Below are positions 9,199 to 16,241 of a DNA stretch of 64,000 nt, piece after piece. A program made the position numbers and the translations under genes. Source of the stretch: Streptomyces beigongshangae (GTDB taxonomy: Bacteria > Actinomycetota > Actinomycetes > Streptomycetales > Streptomycetaceae). The stretch is taken from contig NZ_JAHKJW010000001.1 in NCBI RefSeq assembly GCF_019710745.1, positions 1 through 64,000 of the forward strand, in the 5' to 3' direction. The notes beneath the pieces are model-generated. The model was given only the letters and a program-made list of their open reading frames with translations, was not told the origin of the DNA and did no database searches. Numbering within the stretch: the first letter of the stretch is position 1; every line of letters starts with the position of its first letter.

Positions 9199-9702
9199 TC
9201 AGCCGGGAACGGCCAGCTCGAACCAGACCGTCTTGCCCTTTTCGCCCGGTCTGGTGCCCCAGCGGCGCGAGGAGTTCGCCACCAGCTGGAGTCCTCGGCC
9301 GGTCTCGTCGTCGGGCCGGGCAGCACGTTCCCGGGGCAGGTCGGGCAGGGGGTCGGAGACCTCCACGAGCAGGGCCCCGGGGGACCGCGCGGAGCGTACG
9401 AGCCGCACCCCGATGGGGCCGGTCGCATGCCGCAGGGCGTTGGTCACCAGCTCGCTGACCAGCAGCGCCGCCACATCGTCCAGGGAGGCGAGCTTCCAGT
9501 CGTGCAGCTGGCCGCGGACCGCGGCACGGGCGTCCCTGACGGCGCCGGGGTCCGCGGGAAAGTTCCACTCGGCGACATCGCCCTCGGTGCGGATCACACA
9601 GATCACTCCCAGGCCAGAAGCGGACCGGACCATGTACCTTTTCATGGGGTTAATGGGCACATACCCGATATCCCAGGCGAAGTACCGTGCGTGAGGACGC
9701 AC
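9199..9702 (-). CDS. HATPase-domain (RsbW/SpoIIAB-like) regulatory protein
   Basis: Single-domain ATP-binding protein of the anti-sigma kinase-like family. The N-box 'LLVSELVTNALRHA' and the G-box 'DDETGRGLQLV' are clear and the end 'GKTVWFEL' is nearly identical to the HATPase C-termini of the two SpoIIE-type phosphatases in this window. The start is uncertain: the longest frame begins at a GTG at 9702 giving 167 residues, while ATG codons at 9645 and 9633 would give 148 or 144 residues; no candidate has a well-spaced ribosome site. It lies 263 bases upstream of the large phosphatase gene and on the same strand, so the two may work in one partner-switching circuit. That link is inference. 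Confidence 0.82.
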   Translation of the reverse strand: MRPHARYFAWDIGYVPINPMKRYMVRSASGLGVICVIRTEGDVAEWNFPADPGAVRDARAAVRGQLHDWKLASLDDVAALLVSELVTNALRHATGPIGVRLVRSARSPGALLVEVSDPLPDLPRERAARPDDETGRGLQLVANSSRRWGTRPGEKGKTVWFELAVPG

Positions 9703-9767
9703 CGTGACACGAACGGCGCACTCCGGCTCTCATCGGTCACCCCAAGCGCCCTGCGGGGGAGAGGCCC

Positions 9768-10187
9768 TCACACCACCGGCGCTCCGCTCCCCCAGGCCAC
9801 CCGCGCGACCTCGACCACCGCGGGCACGTCCTCGTCGAGCCAGTCGACGTCCCACAGTCCGTCCGGGGCCAGCCAGCGCAACGCGTCATGGTCCTGCAGG
9901 GGCCGGGGCGCGGCCGAACCGGCCGCCAGCCGGGCGGTCCAGACATGGAGGACGTACGGCGCCCGCAGCGCGAACTCCCCCGGCACCCGCCCCACCACCT
10001 CCGCCCGGACCCCCAGTTCCTCCCGGAGTTCGCGCACCAGGGCCCGCTCGGAGCTCTCCCCCGGCTCGACCTTCCCGCCGGGCAGTTCCCATCGCCCGGC
10101 CAGCTCCGCGGGCGCACTACGGCGCGCGGCCAGCAGCCGCCCGTCGTCCAGCACGGCGGCCCCCACCACCACGATCCGTTCGCTCAT
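9768..10187 (-). CDS. Nudix hydrolase (MutT-like)
   Basis: Nudix pyrophosphohydrolase of 139 residues, similar in size and layout to MutT/CTP pyrophosphohydrolase proteins that clean up oxidised or non-canonical nucleotides. The Nudix box reads GKVEPGES...RELREELG, starting near residue 38, with the two catalytic Glu pairs intact. The ATG at 10187 is used because homologous proteins begin at '[13 protein letters not shown]'; the upstream extension is Arg-rich and unlikely. It is followed after 65 bases by the HATPase gene and preceded by the SPOR-like gene, all on the minus strand. Exact substrate unknown. Confidence 0.9.
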   Translation of the reverse strand: MSERIVVVGAAVLDDGRLLAARRSAPAELAGRWELPGGKVEPGESSERALVRELREELGVRAEVVGRVPGEFALRAPYVLHVWTARLAAGSAAPRPLQDHDALRWLAPDGLWDVDWLDEDVPAVVEVARVAWGSGAPVV

Positions 10188-10243
10188 GCGCCGGAGCCTA
10201 CGGGAGCGGCCCGGACCCCGGGCATCCTCACCGGGCATTCGTC

Positions 10244-10271
10244 ACCGGGCACCCGTGTCACCGGGTGCCGG
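10244..10271 (-). terminator. Possible hairpin after the SPOR-like gene
   Basis: GGGCACCCG and CGGGTGCC face each other around a 7-base loop just past the stop codon, within a run of three to four copies of TCACCGGGCA/T. The stem has a bulge and there is no U-tract, so a terminator role is tentative. Confidence 0.35.
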
Positions 10272-10454
10272 TCACCGCGCGCCGTTCTGGGCGACCCGCT
10301 CCACGCAGTACAGCTGCTTGTGACCGCGCTCGTCGAGGCTGTCCGCGATCTTCTGGGCCTCGGCCCTGGTCGCGTACCTTCCGATGCGGTAGCGGTTGCC
10401 GTTGTCGTCCTGGCGAATGACGAGCCAGGGAAGTGTGATCGTGCCGTCGTTCAT
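10272..10454 (-). CDS. SPOR-like domain small protein, 60 aa
   Basis: Small protein that appears to be a SPOR-type or related fold: 'LVIRQDDNGNRYRIGRYATRAEAQKIADSL' has the usual aromatic/glycine strand followed by the 'T+AEAQKIAD' helix. No signal peptide or membrane helix is present, so a cytoplasmic role is likely. GGAGGGG lies 6 bases before the ATG, an excellent ribosome site. Genes of this size annotated as SPOR-domain or hypothetical proteins are common in Streptomyces. The function is unknown. Confidence 0.8.
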   Translation of the reverse strand: MNDGTITLPWLVIRQDDNGNRYRIGRYATRAEAQKIADSLDERGHKQLYCVERVAQNGAR

Positions 10455-10608
10455 CGCGCCCCTCCACCCCCCGCTCCCGGCTCGCGCCCGGCTCCGCCAC
10501 CCAAGGAAACCGCAATCCGCATATGCCCGAGCCTACGCCCAACCTTTACGCAGCGAATACGGATTCTCACAAAGAGGTAGGACCGGGGTAGGCAACCGGC
10601 CAGGACAG

Positions 10609-10638
10609 AGGGGGCGCATCCTTCCGGATACGCCCCCT
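10609..10638 (-). terminator. Factor-independent-type hairpin between GntR and SPOR-like genes
   Basis: AGGGGGCGCATCC (10609-10621) pairs with GGATACGCCCCCT (10626-10638) with one mismatch and a TTCC tetraloop. It lies about 155 bases downstream of the GntR-family gene on the minus strand. There is no strong U-run, as is usual in Streptomyces. Confidence 0.65.
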
Positions 10639-10794
10639 GGCATTCTTCCCGGGTCCCGCGAACAGCACGGGGACCGCACGGGAACCCGCCACGAGAACGA
10701 CCGGATCCCACCGGCGCGGGACGGACTCCCTCCGCTTGCGCCCCGGACTCACCGGCCGCCCTGCGGTCACCTCCTACGCATGACGCAGTACGCC

Positions 10795-11547
10795 CTACTT
10801 CACCGGCAGGTGGTAGGCGATCCGGTACCGGTCGGCCGGGACGACCACGTCCGCCGTCTCCACCGGCCGGCCCGACGCGTAGTACGTGCGCTGGATGACG
10901 AGCACCACGTGTCCCGGCACCCCTCCCAGCGCCGACAGCTCCTCGGCCAGGCCGGGCCGGGCCCCCACCTCCTCCGTGACGTTGTCCACGACCACGTCGA
11001 TGGCGGCCATGCGCTCGACCACGCCCATGCCGCCGAGGGGCCCCTCCTCGGGGAGCATCACCGGGGTGCGGCCCGTGACGGCGAGGGGTTCCCAGGAGGT
11101 GGAGAGCATCATGACCTCGCCCGCGTCCCGGAAGACGTACTTCGTGCACATCACCCGCTCGCCGGCCCGGATGCCGAGCCGCTCGGCGACGGGACCGCCC
11201 GCCTCCGCCTGCGCGCTGTGCGACTCCCACGTACCGCGTGCGGCCGGGTCGGCCTGCTCCTGGCGGAAGGGGGTCGCGCCGCCGTCCGAGCGGTAGCCGC
11301 TGCGGGCGACACGGCGGGGCACCGGGCGCTCACGCACGTACGTGCCGGATCCGGAGCGGCCCTCGACCAGCCCCTCCGCCATCAGCACCTTGCGGGCCTC
11401 CAGCGCGACCGTGTCCGAGACCCCGTACTCCGCGCGGATTCTGGCCTGCGACGGGAGCCGGGTGTGCGGTGGCAGGGACCCGTCGGCGATCTTCTTGCGA
11501 AGGTCGCCCGCGACGCGCAGATACGCCGGCTGCTCACCGAATGTCAC
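10795..11547 (-). CDS. GntR-family (HutC/UTRA-type) transcriptional regulator
   Basis: DNA-binding repressor of 250 residues. Residues 5-72 are a GntR winged helix ('YLRVAGDLRKKIADGSLPPHTRLPS', then 'EYGVSDTVALEARKVLMAEGLVEGRSGSGTYV'), and residues about 95-240 form a UTRA effector-binding domain ('ERVMCTKYVFRDAGEVMMLSTSW', 'VVLVIQRTYYASGRPVETADVVVPADRYRIAYHLP'). The GTG at 11547 has GGGGAG 7-8 bases upstream. The gene is monocistronic between two intergenic gaps, so self-regulation is likely. The effector is not predictable; UTRA proteins often bind sugar phosphates or small acids. Confidence 0.9.
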   Translation of the reverse strand: MTFGEQPAYLRVAGDLRKKIADGSLPPHTRLPSQARIRAEYGVSDTVALEARKVLMAEGLVEGRSGSGTYVRERPVPRRVARSGYRSDGGATPFRQEQADPAARGTWESHSAQAEAGGPVAERLGIRAGERVMCTKYVFRDAGEVMMLSTSWEPLAVTGRTPVMLPEEGPLGGMGVVERMAAIDVVVDNVTEEVGARPGLAEELSALGGVPGHVVLVIQRTYYASGRPVETADVVVPADRYRIAYHLPVK

Positions 11548-11568
11548 TGACCACTCCCCCGTTGCCCC

Positions 11569-11598
11569 GTTACACCGTCGTGTTTGTACAGACAGCAA
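11569..11598 (-). promoter_or_regulatory. Candidate promoter of the GntR-family gene
   Basis: On the minus strand TTGCTG (11598-11593) and TGTAAC (11574-11569) are spaced by 18 bases, matching a vegetative-type promoter 22 bases before the GTG. The spacer contains TCTGTACAAACA, an imperfect dyad that could be the autoregulatory site. The surrounding 11548-11744 region holds no other gene. Confidence 0.35.
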
Positions 11599-11744
11599 CA
11601 GAGTGGCGACCGTGGGTTGCGCCAGGCAAGTGGAGGCCAAAGAATCACTCGATGTGATGACGTCAGGCCGCCAGGTGTTTTGGGCGGGCGTTTCTCCCCA
11701 TCACGACGGCCCCCACCCCGCTGCCGTCCACTGCCGCCCCGCCG

Positions 11745-12947
11745 TCACACCTCGACGCCGCCGCCGCTTCCGTCGCCCGCCCCGCCCCCGCCGTCGCCCT
11801 CGCTCTCGTCCTCGTACTCGTACTCGGCCGGAGGGGTCGTCGCGAGGTCGAGGGCCTTGCGCGCGCCGACCGTCTTCTTCGCGTCGGTGAGGTCGAGCGC
11901 CGCTCCGTAGTGCTCGTAGAAGGTGTCCACGTCGGAGGTCTTCGCGGCCTTCGCCCACTCCTCCTTCGCCGATTCCAGATCCCCGACGATCGTGGTGACC
12001 GGCTTCTTCGCGCCCTCGGGCCACTCATGGCCGCGGAGCATGCCGATCTGCTCGGCGAGGGCGCCCGAAACCCTGCCGGCCCACTTCCTGTGACCGGGCA
12101 GGTCGTCCTCGACGTACGGCTCCCCGGGCGCCGAGTCCATCGCCTCGTCGAGGACCCGGGCCGCTTCCAGATAGGCGAGCTGGTCGGCGTCGAGACTCGA
12201 CCGGTCCTGGCGCAGCGACCCGGTCAGGCCGGATTTCCCGTCGACGTTGCCGAAGAGGCAGCTGACCTCGCGGTCGCCGAAACTCCAGCTGTCGCGCGTG
12301 GGCGTGAAGTAGTAGATGTCGACGTCGTGCGGGATGGCCCAGGCGTCCACGGCGTAGGCGTACCGGAGCGTGTAGCACTTGTCGTCGGCGATGTCGGTGA
12401 TGGCGTCGTCGCCCGGGAATCCCCCGCCCGCCATCTCGAAGTTCGCGAAGACCTCGGCGTCGTGCCCGCCCTCGCAGGGCACCTCGTCGACGTCGTACGC
12501 CATGCCCTCCAGGGAGCCGCCCTCCGTGTCGAAGCACTCGCCCTCGTCCACGGAGAAGGTGCTGCCGCTCCCGCCCGCCTCGCGCGCGCCTTCCTCCACG
12601 CCCTTCCAGAACCCGGCCGCGCCCCCGACGGTGAGGACGAGCGCGAGGATCACGGTGCCGGTGCCGGACAGCACCATTCCGGCGATGGCCATGCCCTTGC
12701 CGCGTTCGCCCTTCCGCCTGATCTGCCCCAGCGCGACGGCCCCGAGCACCAGCCCGACCAACGGCAGGAAGCAGAGGAGGCTCAGCACCAGGGCGCCGAC
12801 CGCGAGACCGTTGACGGGGGCGGGGGCGGGAGCGGGGTTGTTGTACGGGTACCAGCCGTGCCCCCAGGGCCGGTACCCGTACGGGTCGGGCCCCTGCGGC
12901 GGATACGGCTGCGGCTGTCGAGGGCCGTCGGGCGGGGGTGTCTCCAC
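11745..12947 (-). CDS. DUF4190 / septum-formation-type membrane protein
   Basis: Protein of 400 residues with a Pro/Tyr/Gly-rich cytoplasmic N-terminus (1-45), two membrane helices (about 48-78 and 85-118) flanking a basic loop, as in DUF4190, and a large extracytoplasmic domain. The outer domain has four well-spaced cysteines ('ECFD', 'VPCEGGHDAEVF', 'DKCYTLRY', 'VSCLFG'), a pattern of the Septum_form family. The tail is acidic with a Gly/Ser end. The GTG start has GAGGAG about 10 bases upstream; the long Pro-rich lead makes the exact start less certain. No conserved operon partner is visible; a role at the cell envelope is inferred from topology only. Confidence 0.78.
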   Translation of the reverse strand: METPPPDGPRQPQPYPPQGPDPYGYRPWGHGWYPYNNPAPAPAPVNGLAVGALVLSLLCFLPLVGLVLGAVALGQIRRKGERGKGMAIAGMVLSGTGTVILALVLTVGGAAGFWKGVEEGAREAGGSGSTFSVDEGECFDTEGGSLEGMAYDVDEVPCEGGHDAEVFANFEMAGGGFPGDDAITDIADDKCYTLRYAYAVDAWAIPHDVDIYYFTPTRDSWSFGDREVSCLFGNVDGKSGLTGSLRQDRSSLDADQLAYLEAARVLDEAMDSAPGEPYVEDDLPGHRKWAGRVSGALAEQIGMLRGHEWPEGAKKPVTTIVGDLESAKEEWAKAAKTSDVDTFYEHYGAALDLTDAKKTVGARKALDLATTPPAEYEYEDESEGDGGGGAGDGSGGGVEV

Positions 12948-13094
12948 TGGCGGCGTGCTCCTCGTCCGGAGGGTGGTGCGTCATGGCTGCACGGAACAGA
13001 TGTGCGACGCAGCGCATGGTAAGCACGGCACGGACGGGGACGGAACGTGGGGCGGTCCGCGGGGGCGGTCCGCCGGGGGGCGCGGTCCGCGGGA

Positions 13095-13128
13095 CCGCGG
13101 GGCCGGGATTGTCGTCCCGGACCCGCGG
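13095..13128 (-). terminator. Hairpin terminator after the subtilisin gene
   Basis: CCGCGGG (13095-13101) plus CCGGGA (13103-13108) pair with TCCCGG (13115-13120) and CCCGCGG (13122-13128) around a TTGTCG loop, with one internal mismatch. It starts 9 bases past the protease stop on the minus strand. The adjacent 13050-13094 repeats CGGTCCGC three times. Confidence 0.65.
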
Positions 13129-13136
13129 CTCCGTGC

Positions 13137-14699
13137 TCAGAACTGCAGCCCCCACGAGTTGATGTACCCCGTGTCCCGCGCGGCGTTGTCGCCCACCCGA
13201 AGCGTCCACGTCCCGTCGGCCGTCTCGGACGACGCGTCGACCGTGTAGGTCGTGCTGATGTCGTCGGCCGACCCGCCCGTCCCGTACGCCTTCAGCGTGT
13301 GGACCGACCCGTCGGGCGCGACCAACTGCACCTGCAGGTCACCGATGTACGTGTGCACGATGTTCACCGGCACCCTCAGGGCCGCGGGCGCGTTGCCGCC
13401 GACCCCGCTCACCACGACCGGCGAGTCCACCGTGGAGTTGTCGGCGATGGCGTGGTCCGCCGTGTTCTCGAAGTACGGTCCGGGCGGCGTCGTACCGCCG
13501 TCGCCGACCCGCAGCAGCCGGTTCGGCGAGCCGGTGCCGGGACCGGTGACGACCCCGGTGGTGGCCGCGCCGACCAGCGCGCTCTGCACGGCGGCCGGAG
13601 TGGCGGTGGGGTTGTCGGCCAGATGGAGCGCGGCGGCTCCCGCGACGTGCGGCGCCGCCATCGACGTACCGGAGATGGTGTTGGTCGCGCTGTCGCTCGT
13701 CCTCCAGGCAGAGGTGATGGAGGAGCCGGGGGCGAAGAGGTCGAGCACGGCCCCGTAGTTGGAGTAACTGGCCTTGGCGTCGGTGCTGGTGGTGGCGCCG
13801 ACCGTGATGGCCTCGGTGACCCGGGCGGGCGAGCGGCTGGCGGCGTTGGTGCTCTCGTTGCCGGCGGCGACGGCGTAGGTGACGCCGGAGGCTATGGAGT
13901 TGCGTACGGCGGTGTCGATCGCGGTGTCGGCGGTACCGCCGAGGCTCATGTTGGCGACGGCCGGCTTGACGGCGTTGCCCGTCACCCAGTCGATGCCCGC
14001 GACGACCTGCGCGGTGGTGCCGGAGCCCGCGTTGTTGAGGACGCGGACACCGACGATCCGCGCCTTCTTGGCGACGCCGTACGCCGTGCCGCCGACCGTG
14101 CCGGCGACGTGCGTGCCGTGGCCGTGGCCGTCCTGGGCGGTGTTGTCGTCGTCGACGGCGTCGTAGCCGTAGGAGGCCCGGCCGCCGAAGTCGGTGTGGG
14201 TGATGCGGATCCCGGTGTCGATGACGTACGCGGTGACGCCCTCGCCCGCGGTGTCGTCGTAGCTGTAGCTCCGGTCGAGCGGGAGCGCCGCCTGGTCGAT
14301 GCGGTCCAGGCCCCAGGAGGGCGGGTCGGGCTGGGTCGCCTGGATCGAGAGGACGCGGTTCTGGACGACGGAGTCGACGGCCGGGTCGGCGGCGAACCTC
14401 TTCGCCTCGGCCGCGGTGGCCTCGACGGCGTATCCGTTCAGCGCCTTCCTGTACGTACGTTCGATGGTGGCGCCGTACTCCGCGGCCAGGGCCCGGCCCT
14501 CGGCCGAACCGGCCTTCGCGGCGTCCGGGTGGAGCGTCACGATGTAACTGTCCGCGATCGTGCCGGGCGCGCCCGCGTACTGGATCCGGCCCTCGGGGCC
14601 CGCGGCGGCGTGGGCCGGAAGGGCGGAGACGAGACCGGCGACCAGGGCCGCCGAGCCGATACCGGCAAGTCTTCGCCGGGCATGACGCATCACTGCCAT
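13137..14699 (-). CDS. Secreted S8 subtilisin-like serine protease with P-domain
   Basis: Exported endopeptidase of 520 residues. A Sec signal peptide (about 1-32, 'MRHARRR' then a hydrophobic core ending AHA) is followed by an inhibitor I9 propeptide (about 50-120, 'SYIVTLHPDA'), the peptidase domain with Asp161 ('VIDTGI'), His194 ('HGHGTHVAGT') and Ser346 ('SGTSMAAPH'), a short linker, and a C-terminal proprotein-convertase P-domain (about 415-520, 'IVHTYIGDLQVQLVAPDGS'). The ATG at 14699 lies 9 bases after an AGGAGG site; an ATG three codons further is an alternative. Proteases of this layout resemble Streptomyces proteinase K-like secreted enzymes. Downstream hairpin and upstream gap suggest a single-gene transcript. 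Confidence 0.93.
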   Translation of the reverse strand: MAVMRHARRRLAGIGSAALVAGLVSALPAHAAAGPEGRIQYAGAPGTIADSYIVTLHPDAAKAGSAEGRALAAEYGATIERTYRKALNGYAVEATAAEAKRFAADPAVDSVVQNRVLSIQATQPDPPSWGLDRIDQAALPLDRSYSYDDTAGEGVTAYVIDTGIRITHTDFGGRASYGYDAVDDDNTAQDGHGHGTHVAGTVGGTAYGVAKKARIVGVRVLNNAGSGTTAQVVAGIDWVTGNAVKPAVANMSLGGTADTAIDTAVRNSIASGVTYAVAAGNESTNAASRSPARVTEAITVGATTSTDAKASYSNYGAVLDLFAPGSSITSAWRTSDSATNTISGTSMAAPHVAGAAALHLADNPTATPAAVQSALVGAATTGVVTGPGTGSPNRLLRVGDGGTTPPGPYFENTADHAIADNSTVDSPVVVSGVGGNAPAALRVPVNIVHTYIGDLQVQLVAPDGSVHTLKAYGTGGSADDISTTYTVDASSETADGTWTLRVGDNAARDTGYINSWGLQF

Positions 14700-15080
14700 C
14701 TGAGGGATCCTCCTCGATCGGTGTGCGCTGGTGGGGGGTGGTGGGGGGTGGTGCGGTCGGGCACTCACCGGGTGGTGCGGGTCGTACGGGCACGGGCAGG
14801 TTCGCGCCGGCCCGTTCGACGAGCCGAACGATGCACTCAGCCGAAAGGCTGGGGCTTCCACCGGAATTGCACAAGGGCCCTGCACCGACGTGACGCAGGT
14901 GCCCCGCACCGGCCGTGACGGCCGTGACCGCCGTGCCGGCCGTGACGGCTGTGACACCGACGCCGGCCATGAGGACCGGGGCCCTCGTGGGAGCCGGGGC
15001 AGCCATGAGGGGCGAGGCAGTCGTGAGGACCGGTGCAGTCATGAGGACCCGTCAGCGACCGGCGCGTCTAACCTGCGGGC
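14700..15080. repeat. Intergenic region with degenerate short tandem repeats
   Basis: This 381-base gap separates divergent genes (protease and PLP enzyme). After a GT-rich stretch (TGGGGGGTGG repeated at about 14731-14755), bases 14905-15050 are a degenerate minisatellite of GTGAC(G/C)GCC units that changes into repeats of ATGAGGACCGG (about 14967, 15005 and 15040). No start with a ribosome site leads to a convincing gene. Promoters for both flanking genes must lie here but I cannot place them. Confidence 0.45.
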
Positions 15081-16193
15081 ATGACTCCCTTGCCGGATCG
15101 CTTCTGCCCGGTGGACGGCACGCGCGTCCCCGCGGACTCGCTCGCGTGGTGCTGCCCGGTCTGCCGCGGCCCGCTGGACCTCGACTTCGCGCCCACGCCC
15201 GCGCCCCTCAAGTCGCTGGCCGGACGGGTGAACTCGCTGTGGCGCTACACCGAGTGCCTGCCGCTGCCGGCTCCCTCGGTGTCACTGGGCGAGGGGCGCA
15301 CCCCGCTGGTGGGCCTCAGGGAGGGGGTTTCGGCCAAGCTGGACTTTCTGACGCCGACGCTCTCCTTCAAGGACCGCGGGGCGGTCCTGCTCGCCGAACT
15401 GGCCCTGCGGCTGCGGCCCCGGCGGGTGGTGGCGGACAGCAGCGGCAACGCGGGTACGGCCGTCGCCGCGTACTGCGCCCGGGCCCGGCTGTCGTGCACG
15501 GTGTACGTCCCCGAGGGCACGTCCGCCGGGAAACTGGAGCAGATCGGGGCGCACGGGGCCCGCCTCGAAGCGGTCCCGGGCGACCGTGCGGCAGCCGCGT
15601 CGGCGGCCCGGGAGGCGGCGGACGAGGAGGGCACGTTCTACGCCTCGCACGTCTTCAACCCGTACTTCCTGCACGGCACGAAGACGTACGTCCACGAGGT
15701 GTGGGAGGAGCTCGGCGGACGGCTCCCGGAGGTGCTCGTCGTCCCGGTCGGCAACGGCACGCTCCTGCTCGGCGCGGCACTCGCCGTCGCCGAACTGCAC
15801 GCGGCGGGGCTGATCGACCGCAGGCCCGCGCTGTACGCGGTCCAGTCCGCGGCCGTCGCACCGCTGGCCCACGCCTGGCACGAGGGCGCGGACGACCTGG
15901 TCGGGGTCACTCCGGCGGCCCCGACGTTCGCCGAGGGCATCGCGATCCCCCGCCCGCCGCGGGCACGCCAGATCCTCCGGGCGGTGCGCGAGTCCGGCGG
16001 CACGTTCCTCACCGTGACGGAGGACCAGCTCCGTCACGCCCAGACCGACCTGGCCTCGCAGGGCCTGTACGTGGAGCCGACCGGCGCGGCGTCCTGGGCG
16101 GCGGTGCGCGAGGGTGCCCTGGGCCCGCGCACGGCGGTGCTCCCCCTCTGCGGAGCAGGCACGAAAACAGGCTTGCCGGCACCCCCTGCCTAG
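15081..16193 (+). CDS. Threonine synthase-like PLP-dependent enzyme
   Basis: Fold-type II pyridoxal-phosphate enzyme of 370 residues. An N-terminal zinc-ribbon-like segment has C9, C24/C25 and C28 ('FCPVDG', 'CCPVCRGPL'). Lys97 in 'PTLSFKDRGA' is the expected Schiff-base lysine, 'SSGNAGTAVAAY' binds the cofactor phosphate, and 'VPVGNGTLLLG' is the glycine loop. This layout is that of threonine synthase and related cysteate/diaminopropionate-type synthases, but no homoserine or threonine pathway genes flank it, so the reaction is open. Its stop codon lies inside a 28-base tandem duplication shared with the convergent helicase gene. Confidence 0.85.
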   Translation: MTPLPDRFCPVDGTRVPADSLAWCCPVCRGPLDLDFAPTPAPLKSLAGRVNSLWRYTECLPLPAPSVSLGEGRTPLVGLREGVSAKLDFLTPTLSFKDRGAVLLAELALRLRPRRVVADSSGNAGTAVAAYCARARLSCTVYVPEGTSAGKLEQIGAHGARLEAVPGDRAAAASAAREAADEEGTFYASHVFNPYFLHGTKTYVHEVWEELGGRLPEVLVVPVGNGTLLLGAALAVAELHAAGLIDRRPALYAVQSAAVAPLAHAWHEGADDLVGVTPAAPTFAEGIAIPRPPRARQILRAVRESGGTFLTVTEDQLRHAQTDLASQGLYVEPTGAASWAAVREGALGPRTAVLPLCGAGTKTGLPAPPA

Positions 16194-16241
16194 CCCCGCG
16201 GGGCACCCCCGCTCTGCCTAGCCCCGCGGAGCACCCCCGCT
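16186..16241. repeat. 28-bp tandem duplication spanning two convergent stop codons
   Basis: Bases 16186-16213 and 16214-16241 are identical except for one position (G at 16202, A at 16230). Each copy contains CCTAGC, whose CTAG centre reads as TAG on both strands. The plus-strand PLP gene ends at the TAG in copy 1 and the minus-strand SNF2 gene ends at the TAG in copy 2. Confidence 0.9.
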
